From: Wujia chipingensis
GTDB lineage: Bacteria > Bacillota > Clostridia > Lachnospirales > Lachnospiraceae
Direction: 5' to 3'
DNA length: 64,000 nt
Assembly (NCBI RefSeq): GCF_014337155.1
Contig: NZ_CP060632.1
Span: 186,001 to 250,000 of the forward strand
The notes beneath the pieces are model-generated. The model was not told the origin of the DNA. It searched no databases and was given only the letters and a program-made list of their open reading frames with translations. How positions within the stretch are numbered: position 1 is the first letter of the stretch; each line of letters starts with the position of its first letter. The position numbers and the translations under genes are program-made. This document shows, piece after piece, positions 8,947 to 17,421 of the stretch.

Positions 8947-9248
8947 GGGGAAAAGTATAAGCATTATACCAGTATACAACGTTGAGTAATATATAGCAGA
9001 TTGTTCGGAATTGTCGGACTTTGCGAGAATAATAAAAATTTTTAGAAGAAAGATTACTGTTGTTCTAAGAAAATCTCAAGAAATATTAACGTCACGAGGA
9101 AGAATACACAAACGATTAAAGAGATATGGTATGGGAATGAATATAGAGAATTGAAAAATAGGTTAGTTAGAGTTAGAGGAAGAAGATATATAAAAGTGCG
9201 TAAATGGTGATACATTTTTGATATAAAATTGGAGTGAATGAGACGAAA
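8947..9248 (+). pseudogene. Decayed GT2 glycosyltransferase remnant
   Basis: This 302-base gap holds no intact gene, but it is not blank. Bases 8954-8986 read SISIIPVYNVE in one frame, the hallmark start of a GT2 enzyme, followed by an in-frame TAA at 8987 and then YIADC, which continues the family pattern. There is no start codon in a proper place, although a GAGGGG ribosome-like site remains. Further on, separate frames read a basic, protein-like tail (around 9025-9150), and another ends RRYIKVRKW before a TGA at about 9210. This looks like a glycosyltransferase gene that lost most of its body by deletion and then drifted. Confidence 0.55.
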
Positions 9249-10442
9249 ATGAAAAAGGTTAGTGTTATTATTCCGGTGTATAATAATGAAGACACAATTG
9301 CAGATAGTATTGAAAGTATTAGGAATCAAACATATCATAATTGGGAGTTAATAATTGTTGATGATGGATCAACGGATAAAAGTGTGGAAATATGTTTGAG
9401 TTATCAAGAAAAAGACACCAGAATAAGGGTTATTCAATGTAACCATAGAGGTGTATCGGCTGCTAGAAATAAAGGTGTTTTAGAGTCCAAATGTGATTTG
9501 ATTGCATTTAATGATGCAGATGATGTGTGGAAAGAAGACAAGCTTGACAAGCAAATAAGAAAAATGGATCAAGGAGAATATGGTTTAGTTTATTGTAGGT
9601 ATGCTTATGTGACAACAGCGATTGAAAAATATATTCCTTCGTTGGATTGTGATACAAAAGATTTAGAAGGGGATATTTTTGAATCATTATGGAAAGTTAA
9701 TAAGATTGGGACACCAACAATTTTGGTAAAGAAGCAGGTTTTGAACAAAGTAGGTATGTTCTGTGAGGAATTACATAGTCTTGAAGACTGGGAATTTGTG
9801 ATGCGAGTAGCAGAAAACTTCGAGATTGGATTTGTTGATGAATGTTTATTGATTGCGGATTATAAAAAAAATACAGGGGTTAATAGTAAGTGGCGTGAGC
9901 AAATTTTAACAATAGTTTATATTATGAAATTGTATCCAGAAATGGATCGTTTAAGTAAATTAGAATTCATTTTCTTAAACATGCGTAGATTGAATAATGT
10001 TGATTATGAAAAAATCTATTTAATGTATAATCTTAAAGAATATATAAAAGGATATGAAGAGAGATTGATTAGAAATTTCAATCAACAAATATATAAAGAA
10101 AATTGTAATAATAAACTATACAGAATATTATTAAATGATCAGAGCTTAAGAAAAAAATTGGAAAGATATTTAACAGAATGTAATGCAAAAATAGGAATAT
10201 ATGGAGCGGGGGAATTAGGGTTAGTGTTGGCTAAAGTATTGAGAGAGAAAGGATATAATGTTTATACTTTTTTAGATAGAAATGTTTATTATGTAAAGGG
10301 GTATGAATGTATACATCCTGATCAAAATAAGGAAAAAGTTGATTTATTAATCAATACAGTTATGGGTATTGATATTAAAAAATGCAATATTACGGGATGT
10401 AAAAAAAAGATTAATATAGCAGACTTTTTGAAAAATAGCTGA
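9249..10442 (+). CDS. GT2 glycosyltransferase with C-terminal Rossmann module
   Basis: The GT-A domain is clear: VSVIIPVYNNEDTIADSI, then LIIVDDGSTDKS, GVSAARNKGV and FNDADDVW with the metal-binding DxD. A conserved DWEFVMRV follows in the acceptor region. From about residue 314 it reads IGIYGAGELGLVLA and then FLDRNVYYVKG, the Rossmann-like module. A GTG at 9234 opens the frame five codons earlier, but GGAG at 9231-9234 fits the ATG at 9249 better. The architecture matches the 7858 gene and the frameshifted gene at 11976, so these three probably arose by duplication. Confidence 0.84.
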   Translation: MKKVSVIIPVYNNEDTIADSIESIRNQTYHNWELIIVDDGSTDKSVEICLSYQEKDTRIRVIQCNHRGVSAARNKGVLESKCDLIAFNDADDVWKEDKLDKQIRKMDQGEYGLVYCRYAYVTTAIEKYIPSLDCDTKDLEGDIFESLWKVNKIGTPTILVKKQVLNKVGMFCEELHSLEDWEFVMRVAENFEIGFVDECLLIADYKKNTGVNSKWREQILTIVYIMKLYPEMDRLSKLEFIFLNMRRLNNVDYEKIYLMYNLKEYIKGYEERLIRNFNQQIYKENCNNKLYRILLNDQSLRKKLERYLTECNAKIGIYGAGELGLVLAKVLREKGYNVYTFLDRNVYYVKGYECIHPDQNKEKVDLLINTVMGIDIKKCNITGCKKKINIADFLKNS

Positions 10443-10466
10443 GTTGTGGATATTTAGGGAGCAATT

Positions 10467-10880
10467 ATGACGGGAAAGCTAAAAAGAAATAAAATATTAT
10501 TGGATGAAAAAGATAAATTGCTGGATAATTATTATTTATTAAATCATTGGTTGGAAATAAAAAACCTTGGAAAAAGTGTTTCTATGTACTTTGAATGGAA
10601 AGGGTATAAAAATATCGCCATATATGGCATGGCTGAATTGGCAAATCGACTGATGGAAGATTTAGAGGATAGTCCTATTAGAGTGATTTATGGTGTTGAT
10701 AGAGATGTAAGCTGCACGATTTCTCGAATTAGAGATGTGTATGATATATCGGAAGAATTGCCGAAAGCAGATGTAATAGTTGTGACACCTTTTTATGCAT
10801 ATGAAAATATCAAGCATCAACTAGAAAAAAAAGTAAATTATCCAATTGTGTCGTTGGAAGAAGTTGTGTGGAGTGTATAA
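10467..10880 (+). CDS. Stand-alone Rossmann-like module protein
   Basis: This 137-residue protein is, after a basic helical start of about 45 residues, nothing but the module fused to its neighbours: IAIYGMAELANRL at about 49, then VIYGVDRDVSC, then a final beta-alpha section with DVIVVTPFYAYENI. The usual GAG is GMA here, so the glycine-rich turn is partly changed. A GGAG site precedes the ATG. It sits between a GT2 carrying the same module and a WbsX-type enzyme. That it exists alone argues the module is an independent folding or docking unit. Its biochemical role is not known to me. Confidence 0.7.
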   Translation: MTGKLKRNKILLDEKDKLLDNYYLLNHWLEIKNLGKSVSMYFEWKGYKNIAIYGMAELANRLMEDLEDSPIRVIYGVDRDVSCTISRIRDVYDISEELPKADVIVVTPFYAYENIKHQLEKKVNYPIVSLEEVVWSV

Positions 10881-10883
10881 GTT

Positions 10884-11972
10884 ATGAATTTGATATCTTT
10901 TTATCTACCTCAGTTTCATGAAATCCCTGAAAATAATGATGCATGGGGAAAGGGGTTTACTGAATGGACAAACGTAAAAAAAAGTAAGCCATTATATTGG
11001 GGGCATTATCAGCCAAGAGAACCATTTAATGATAATTATTATAATTTATTAGATGAAGAAGTAATTCGGTGGCAGGCACAATTAGCAACAAAGGCAGGGA
11101 TATATGGGTTTTGTTTTTATCATTATTGGTTTGAAGGAAGGATGGTATTAGAAAAACCTATATATAATTTGTTAAATGATAAAACTGTACATATAAATTA
11201 CTGTATGGCGTGGGCAAATGAATCATGGACGAAAACGTGGCATGGAGCTGGTGGAGAGAAAGAAATACTGATACCGCAAACTTATGGACGAGAAGAGGAA
11301 TGGGAAAAGCATTATTTATATTTTTTAGATTATTTTAGGGATGACAGATATATAAAAAATCAAAACCGACCAGTATTATTAATATATCGATTAAAAAATA
11401 TACCAGAATTTAATGAAATGATTCAATATTGGAATATGCGTGCAAAGAAAGATGGTTTTGATGGTGTTTATATTATTTCAATGAATATGCACAGGGAACA
11501 CGTGGATAAAAGTATATGGGTAAATGGATCCGTAGATTTTGAGCCAAATAGAACAAAAGCGGAAATGCTGAGACAAGTAACATGGCTGACGCCACATGAT
11601 AATAAAAAATGTATTTTGAATCGATTTGCTATGAAGACAATCTCGTACAATAAAATCAATAAAAAGATGTTGGAAAGCAAACATAGTAAGGGGCAATATA
11701 GAGCTGTATTTATTAACTTTGACGACTCTCCGAGAAGAGGGGTAAAGGGGATTATAACAAGAGGGGCAAATCCGAACAATTTTAAAAAGTATCTTTTGAA
11801 AAATATACAGAAGACGGTGGAGGAAGATAACGAATATTTGTTTATTAATGCGTGGAATGAATGGGGAGAAGGTAATTATTTGGAACCAGACAAAAAATAT
11901 AAGGACTCATATTTGAAGGTGATTCAGGAAACAATGGATAATTATAAAAAGCAATTGAAAAAAAGAGGATAG
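10884..11972 (+). CDS. WbsX-type glycan enzyme (GH99-like)
   Basis: The 362-residue protein has the signatures of the Glyco_tran_WbsX family (PF14307), related to GH99-like folds and common in O-antigen and capsule loci. These are ISFYLPQFHEIPENND and WGKGFTEWTNVKK at the start, then GFCFYHYWFEGR, MAWANESWTKTW and, near the end, FINAWNEWGEGNYLEPD. The family's exact reaction is not settled; it is annotated both as a glycosyltransferase and as a hydrolase-like enzyme. The start lies three bases after the upstream gene. No signal peptide is seen, so it acts in the cytoplasm. Confidence 0.85.
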   Translation: MNLISFYLPQFHEIPENNDAWGKGFTEWTNVKKSKPLYWGHYQPREPFNDNYYNLLDEEVIRWQAQLATKAGIYGFCFYHYWFEGRMVLEKPIYNLLNDKTVHINYCMAWANESWTKTWHGAGGEKEILIPQTYGREEEWEKHYLYFLDYFRDDRYIKNQNRPVLLIYRLKNIPEFNEMIQYWNMRAKKDGFDGVYIISMNMHREHVDKSIWVNGSVDFEPNRTKAEMLRQVTWLTPHDNKKCILNRFAMKTISYNKINKKMLESKHSKGQYRAVFINFDDSPRRGVKGIITRGANPNNFKKYLLKNIQKTVEEDNEYLFINAWNEWGEGNYLEPDKKYKDSYLKVIQETMDNYKKQLKKRG

Positions 11973-11975
11973 GAT

Positions 11976-12605
11976 ATGGACAAAATCTCGATAATTGTTC
12001 CAGTTTATAATGCAGAGAAGTATCTGCCTATATGCCTTGACAGCATTGTATCCCAAACTTATAAAAATTTGCAGATCATACTGGTGGATGACGGATCAAC
12101 GGACAAATCTTCAAAAATATGTGATACATATGCAGAAGCCGATTCAAGAATTTTGACTATTCATCAAGAAAATCATGGGGCTGTTTATGCGAGAAATATT
12201 GGCATTGAAAATGCGGAAGGGGAATATATAGCATTTGCCGATGCAGATGATTGGTTGGAATCAAATATGATAGAACGATTATATAAATCGTTGATGATAA
12301 ACGATGCAGATGTATCAATGTGTGGAAGACGAGAAGATACAGGCAGCACAAGTATTTCCGTAAATCATGGATTTTTAGTTGGCTATTATGATAAAAATAA
12401 AATGATTGAAGAAATATATCCTAATATGATTGTGAATACATCTTTTTTTCAGTGGGGTATTTTTCCGGGACTTTGGGATAAGCTTTTTAAGAAAGAACTT
12501 TTAAAAAGAATGCATGCAGATGTAGATATCAGAATCACAATGGGGGATGATGCATTATGTATATATCCGTATTTACTTAAGGCGAATAGTATATATATAT
12601 ATTAG
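11976..12605 (+). pseudogene. GT2 glycosyltransferase, N-terminal part, out of frame at a (TA)6 tract
   Basis: The first 200 residues are a normal GT-A domain: ISIIVPVYNAEKYLPICLDS, ILVDDGSTDKSSK, FADADDWLE with the DxD, and WDKLFKKELL. The frame ends at TAG 12603-12605 straight after the tract TATATATATATAT (12590-12602). Deleting one TA unit turns this into ANSIYILDECLYHYRQ, a classic GT2 continuation, and the frame then runs without a break to 13183. The whole gene would encode about 402 residues, like the neighbour at 9249. In the present state it yields a truncated protein lacking the acceptor-side helices. It may be a phase-off state, a fixed mutation, or a sequencing error. Confidence 0.82.
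12590..12602 (+). repeat. (TA)6 dinucleotide tract inside a GT2 gene
   Basis: Thirteen bases of alternating T and A lie within the coding sequence exactly where the frame breaks. Five or eight TA units would keep the glycosyltransferase in frame; six do not. Such tracts change length by slipped-strand mispairing, a known switch for surface-glycan genes. Confidence 0.8.
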
Positions 12606-13183
12606 ATGAATGTCTTTATCATTATCGTCAAACCCCAACCTCAATGGTGCATCAGCAGGGTGATTCGGCAAAAGAAAGAGAACGGTTTCAATTATTATAT
12701 CATGAGGGTAATCGATTATTTAAGAAATATGCAGATATTTATGATTTGAGAGAACAGTGGAAAGAATATGTGCTGTTTCTTATGCTTCCTCGTGCAGATA
12801 TCTTATATGAGAATATGGAACAGCTACCATACTTGTACCCATATCCACATGTGAAAAAGGGAAGTCGGATTATTTTGTATGGAGCTGGGTTATATGGTCA
12901 GCGTTTATATTCATGGATACAGAGGACAGGATTTTGTGAAGTTGTAGCTTTGGTTGATCGGAATTGGGAAGAACTTTGCAGACAGGGTATTCCTGCCGAA
13001 GCTCCGGATATGATTGAGACATTACAGTATGAACATATTGTAATTACTTGTTCATTTGCACGAACTCGAAAAGCAATTTATGATTATTTAAAACAAAAGG
13101 TATCAGAAGATAAGATTCAGGTAATGGATGAAGAGCTTGTTATGAGTAATGCTACTATGAAGGCATTTGGTATCTGCACATAA
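12602..13183 (+). pseudogene. GT2 glycosyltransferase, C-terminal part with Rossmann module
   Basis: This is the continuation of the 11976 gene in the second frame. It opens with LDECLYHYRQTPTSM, expected directly after the GT-A core, and from about 12867 carries the module: IILYGAGLYGQRL, then ALVDRNWEE and HIVITCSFART. The first ATG in this frame is at 12644, with no good ribosome site in front, so independent translation is doubtful. The domain is undamaged, which fits either a very recent frameshift or a reversible one. Confidence 0.8.
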
Positions 13184-13196
13184 ATGGAGGACATAT

Positions 13197-14417
13197 ATGT
13201 ACACGGTTATATTTGGTTGTGGAAATGTAGGTAAAAGGACGTTACATTTTTTGGGAGCGGATGTTGTAAACTATTTTTGTGACAATAACCCAAATGTAAT
13301 TGGACAATCGGTCGAAGGACATGAGATTATAAGTTATCAGGAACTTATAAATCTTGTACAAACAGAGGAAGTGCTGCTTGTACTTGGGGTAAATGGACAT
13401 AATGCTGAGCAATTGGCAGAACAGCTTGACGGGGATGGTGTCTGCGATTATGTGGTGGCAAAGGAACTTCCGGGATTTGAGACAAAGGAACATATAGATT
13501 TTGAAATCCTTGACAGTTTAAAGAGTAAAGAAGTAAGAAATACATATATGATCCGATATCTGCATACAAGACTAAATAAGGAAAAAAGGCGTGTGGATTA
13601 TTTTAAAAGACATGCAAGTATTTACCATATGAGCCCGGCAACGGGTAAATTGAGAGAAAAGCAAATGTTAGTTCAAAACAGAGCGGTAAAGGCTTTGAGC
13701 TTTCTTGAGGAGCATTGTCCTGTTTCGTGCTGGATTACAAGCGGTACACTGATTGGAAGGATGCGGCATAATGGATTTATTCCATGGGATGATGATATTG
13801 ATTTTGGGATTATGCGTGAGGGTGTACATAAATTAATGGATTTCTTCAAAAAATACTCAACTGTATTTATTCCAGGCGTAAAAACATTAAAAGATGGAAT
13901 CAATAAATCGGATATTAGTCCATTTGATACATGGGAAGAGGTAAAAACTGCGGTTGGGAAAAATTATTTTCTTCTGGTATTTCCGGATTTTATTCGTATT
14001 TGCACTATGGACAATGAGGATGTGGTGACTGAATTGGAGTTGTTTGCTTTTGATTATTACAGAGAAGATTTAACAATTCAAGAATATGCGTCTTATGTTA
14101 GCGATGCTTTTATAGTGAAGAAAAATTCAACAAGTATGAAAGATTGGTTTGATTATTGCTATGATACAATAGAAAACAAGGGAATTGTCAGTCAGAAACC
14201 AACAAATAAAATCCTTCCAGGTATTGATAGTTTTATTTATAGAGGATTGTGGAATATAGAAGATTTTATACCAACTAAGGCGATTTTTCCATTAAAGAAA
14301 GTGGAATATGAAGGAGCATATTTCTTAGCTCCAAATGATGAAGAACGTTATATGCAACATGAATATCCAAATTGGAAAGAGTTTCCAAGTGATGTAGGAG
14401 ATGTTGAAGAGGGGTAA
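13197..14417 (+). CDS. LicD family protein with N-terminal Rossmann module
   Basis: Residues 1-95 are the recurrent module (VIFGCGNVGKRTL, YFCDNNPNVIG, GHEIISYQEL). From about 178 comes a LicD domain (PF04991), the nucleotidyltransferase-fold family that transfers phosphocholine or similar phospho-groups from a CDP carrier to glycans: WITSGTLIGRMRHNGFIPW, then DDDIDFGI with the metal-binding acidic residues. The frame opens at 13167 with TTG, but the ATG at 13197 has a perfect TGGAGG site seven bases upstream and starts exactly at the module. The next gene encodes a CDP-activating enzyme, so the two probably make and use the same activated group. Confidence 0.87.
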   Translation: MYTVIFGCGNVGKRTLHFLGADVVNYFCDNNPNVIGQSVEGHEIISYQELINLVQTEEVLLVLGVNGHNAEQLAEQLDGDGVCDYVVAKELPGFETKEHIDFEILDSLKSKEVRNTYMIRYLHTRLNKEKRRVDYFKRHASIYHMSPATGKLREKQMLVQNRAVKALSFLEEHCPVSCWITSGTLIGRMRHNGFIPWDDDIDFGIMREGVHKLMDFFKKYSTVFIPGVKTLKDGINKSDISPFDTWEEVKTAVGKNYFLLVFPDFIRICTMDNEDVVTELELFAFDYYREDLTIQEYASYVSDAFIVKKNSTSMKDWFDYCYDTIENKGIVSQKPTNKILPGIDSFIYRGLWNIEDFIPTKAIFPLKKVEYEGAYFLAPNDEERYMQHEYPNWKEFPSDVGDVEEG

Positions 14418-14422
14418 ACAAA

Positions 14423-16222
14423 ATGCAGGCAATTATTTTGGCAGCCGGTATGGGAAAAAGGCTGCATGAGCTCACTAAAAACAATACAAAATGTATGGTG
14501 AAGGTAAATGGCGTTCCGTTGATTGAACGTACATTAAAAATTTTAGATAAAAAGAAACTTTCCAGAATTGTGATAGTGGTGGGCTATAAGAAGCAGGGGT
14601 TAATTGAATTTGTCAAAAACTTAGATGTTAGGACTCCGGTTGTATTTGTAGAGAATGATGATTTTGATAAAACCAATAATATTTATTCGCTTTTATTGGC
14701 TAAGAAATATTTACAGAAAGAGGATACTTTGTTATTAGAATCCGATATTATTTTTGAAGAAGCTGCAATAGATTTGCTTTTAGATGATCCACGCAGTACA
14801 CTAGCCTTGGTTGATAAATTTGCTAGTTGGATGGATGGTACATGTTTAGAACTTGATGCGGAAGATTCTATTGTGGAATTTATACCAGGGAAATATTTGC
14901 GCTTTGAAGAAAAAGAAAATTATTATAAGACTGTAAATATATACAAGTTTGGGAAGACCTTTGCATCTGATGTGTATGTGCCTTTTTTGGAAGCTTATTT
15001 TAAAGCAATGGGAGTAAATGAATATTATGAATCGGTTATCAAGTTAATTGCGATGCTTGAACATTGTGAAATGAAAGCGAAAAGATTAACCGGGCAGAAA
15101 TGGTATGAGATTGATGATATTCAGGATTTGGATATTGCTTCAAGCATATTTGAAGAATCGATGGAGAAAAAGTATGAATTGATTACATCTAGGTATGGTG
15201 GCTACTGGAGGTATCCGACACTTTTAGATTTTTGTTATTTGGTTAATCCATATTTCCCAACAGAGAAAATGGTAAGGGAGTTAAAATCAAATTTTGAATT
15301 GCTATTACTACAGTATCCTTCTGGCATGCAAGTAAATTCGTTACTTGCAGCAAAAAATTTTGGTATTAATCAAGAACATATTGTTATTGGAAATGGTGCA
15401 GCAGAACTAATAAAGTATTTTATGGAAACTTTGGATGGAACATTAGGAATCATAACACCTACATTTGAAGAATACCGGCATAGATATAAAGTAAATATTG
15501 TTGAATTTGCAATTGATTCTAAGGATTTTAGATATACAGCTAATGATATAATCAATTTTTTTGATAAAAAGGAAATTAATCATTTGGTTATAATAAATCC
15601 AGATAATCCAAGTGGAAATTATATTCCTCATGTTGATATTTTAATGTTGATTAATTGGGCGAAAGCAAAAAGTATAAATATCATCATAGATGAAAGTTTT
15701 GTGGATTTTGCAAATGAAATAAATAACACATTAATTACGGAAAATATTTTATCGATTTATGAAAATTTATATGTAGTTAAAAGTATATCTAAATCATATG
15801 GAATACCTGGACTTCGGTTAGGCGTTTTAGCAAGTAGTAATAAAAAGATGATTGCTAAATTAAAAAAAGATGTTGCTATTTGGAATATAAATTCGTTTGC
15901 AGAATTTTTTATGCAAATATTTGAAAAGTATAAAAACGAATATGCGAAATCATTAGAACAATTAAGGATATCCAGGAAAGAATTGATTAATTCTTTGAAA
16001 CAACTTGAAAAAATTGATGTTTTTCCATCAGAAGCAAATTATGTATTATGTGAGATACATGAAAATACTAGTCAAAGAGTTGCAACGGAGTTACTTCGAG
16101 ATAATATTTTAATCAAGGATGTAGCACCTAAAATTAAGAATGGAAAACAATATATCCGCGTGGCAGTGCGTACGAGAGAGGAAAATAGGCATTTGATAGA
16201 ATCATTAAGAAAAATGTTTTAA
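14423..16222 (+). CDS. Fused cytidylyltransferase (LicC-like) and CobD/HisC-like PLP enzyme
   Basis: Residues 1-235 are a sugar-nucleotidyltransferase-fold domain with AIILAAGMGKRLHELTKNN, the pattern of LicC-type CTP:phosphocholine cytidylyltransferases, and a metal-binding ESD. Residues 255-599 are a PLP-dependent fold type I domain: IVIGNGAAELI, NPDNPSGNYI, IIIDESFVDF, the PLP lysine in SISKSYGIPGLRLG at about 452, and IRVAVRTREEN near the end. GNGAAELI and IPGLRLG resemble CobD (threonine-phosphate decarboxylase) more than HisC. A possible job is to make an amino-alcohol phosphate and activate it with CTP for the adjacent LicD. The alternative is a PntC-type phosphonate route, but no phosphoenolpyruvate mutase is present here. 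Confidence 0.83.
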   Translation: MQAIILAAGMGKRLHELTKNNTKCMVKVNGVPLIERTLKILDKKKLSRIVIVVGYKKQGLIEFVKNLDVRTPVVFVENDDFDKTNNIYSLLLAKKYLQKEDTLLLESDIIFEEAAIDLLLDDPRSTLALVDKFASWMDGTCLELDAEDSIVEFIPGKYLRFEEKENYYKTVNIYKFGKTFASDVYVPFLEAYFKAMGVNEYYESVIKLIAMLEHCEMKAKRLTGQKWYEIDDIQDLDIASSIFEESMEKKYELITSRYGGYWRYPTLLDFCYLVNPYFPTEKMVRELKSNFELLLLQYPSGMQVNSLLAAKNFGINQEHIVIGNGAAELIKYFMETLDGTLGIITPTFEEYRHRYKVNIVEFAIDSKDFRYTANDIINFFDKKEINHLVIINPDNPSGNYIPHVDILMLINWAKAKSINIIIDESFVDFANEINNTLITENILSIYENLYVVKSISKSYGIPGLRLGVLASSNKKMIAKLKKDVAIWNINSFAEFFMQIFEKYKNEYAKSLEQLRISRKELINSLKQLEKIDVFPSEANYVLCEIHENTSQRVATELLRDNILIKDVAPKIKNGKQYIRVAVRTREENRHLIESLRKMF

Positions 16223-16238
16223 TTGGAGAATATTAGAA

Positions 16239-17402
16239 ATGTTAGAAATACAATTCCCCCACAAGTTAATAATCTTCGGTGCAAAAAGCCTTGCTCTTGG
16301 CGCCTCCCATGCGATTCAGACAGTTCACCCGGAAATTCATCTGGAGGGATTTGTGGTAACTTCCCGAAGCGGAAACCCATCAATATTGAACAATCTGAAA
16401 GTTTATGAGCTTGCGGAGCTGACAGACAAAGAAATCTGCATTCTGATCGCGACTCCACAGGATATTCAACAGAAGATCGTGGAGTTTCTGGACGAACAGG
16501 GATTTCACAATCATATCTGTATGACATGGCAGCTGGAAGCGGAGCTGATGGGTGCGTATTATGCGAAGCAGGTCGAGTTTCCGGTATTGCCGGGTGGTGT
16601 AGCACCGATGCTTTCTGTGACCGTACAGGATGAGAAGGAGCGCACATTTGCTAAGACTTTGCCGGAAGCAAATTGCTATATGGCGAAGTTTTACCGGGAC
16701 AAGCAGGTGCAGACCGATTACTCGGTTCCTGCGTGGGTACAGCCGATTCAGGTTGGAGCTGCGTTGACGGATGAGAGAGTCGCAGCACTGACGGATGATA
16801 TCGGAGAAAACATCTCAGCAAAGAATGTGAATTATTGTGAGCTGACGGCACTTTACTGGATCTGGAAGAATCAGCTGCAGTATGATGTGACAGATTATGG
16901 CGGTAAGTCTGTTCAAGATGCGGGACAAGAGCAACTGCGATATACCGGCTTATATCAATACCGGCGTCTGCTCGATATCGATGATGACCAGATGAACTAC
17001 ATTGCAGAGCACGATGTGGATGTGGTGCTACCATATCCGACGATGTGTGAACCGGATATCTTTGAACATCACGAGAGGTATGTGAAATCATCTGACTGGG
17101 ATGCGATGGTGCAGGCACTCGAAGAACTGCATCCGGAATATATGGAGACCTATCATCGAATTTTCAAGGGAAATTATATGTACAATTATAATATCCTTCT
17201 AGCGAAGGAGACGGTACTCTGTGATTATTGTGCATGGCTGTTCCCAATCTTGGAGCGGACAGAAGAACTGTCGGATCCGAAGGGCTGGGAACGAGCAGAT
17301 CGTTATATTGGTTATTTAGGAGAGAATTTGGAGACATTATATTTTATGCATCATGCGGAGGATTATAAGATTCTGCATACCGGGCGTGTGATGTTGGTGT
17401 AG
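16239..17402 (+). CDS. DUF4422 protein with N-terminal Rossmann module
   Basis: The first 95 residues resemble the module of the 3511 gene: LIIFGAKSLALGA, then EGFVVTSRSGN and LKVYELAELTD. The rest is DUF4422 (PF14393), a glycosyltransferase-like family of polysaccharide loci: IGENISAKNVNYCELTALYW, YTGLYQYRRLLD, and MYNYNILLAKETVLCDYC. The reaction is unproven, but the conserved YRRY/YRRL and aspartate pattern suggests a GT-A-like sugar transferase. From here on the sequence is clearly richer in G+C than the preceding 16 kb, so this gene begins a block with a different history. Confidence 0.82.
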   Translation: MLEIQFPHKLIIFGAKSLALGASHAIQTVHPEIHLEGFVVTSRSGNPSILNNLKVYELAELTDKEICILIATPQDIQQKIVEFLDEQGFHNHICMTWQLEAELMGAYYAKQVEFPVLPGGVAPMLSVTVQDEKERTFAKTLPEANCYMAKFYRDKQVQTDYSVPAWVQPIQVGAALTDERVAALTDDIGENISAKNVNYCELTALYWIWKNQLQYDVTDYGGKSVQDAGQEQLRYTGLYQYRRLLDIDDDQMNYIAEHDVDVVLPYPTMCEPDIFEHHERYVKSSDWDAMVQALEELHPEYMETYHRIFKGNYMYNYNILLAKETVLCDYCAWLFPILERTEELSDPKGWERADRYIGYLGENLETLYFMHHAEDYKILHTGRVMLV

Positions 17403-17421
17403 ACAAAGGAGGACCCCACAT

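Noticed and set aside
14423..16222. Phosphonate pathway (PntC-type) as the first choice for the fusion
   Set aside because: No phosphoenolpyruvate mutase or phosphonopyruvate decarboxylase is in the window, and the PLP motif is closer to CobD. Kept only as an alternative.
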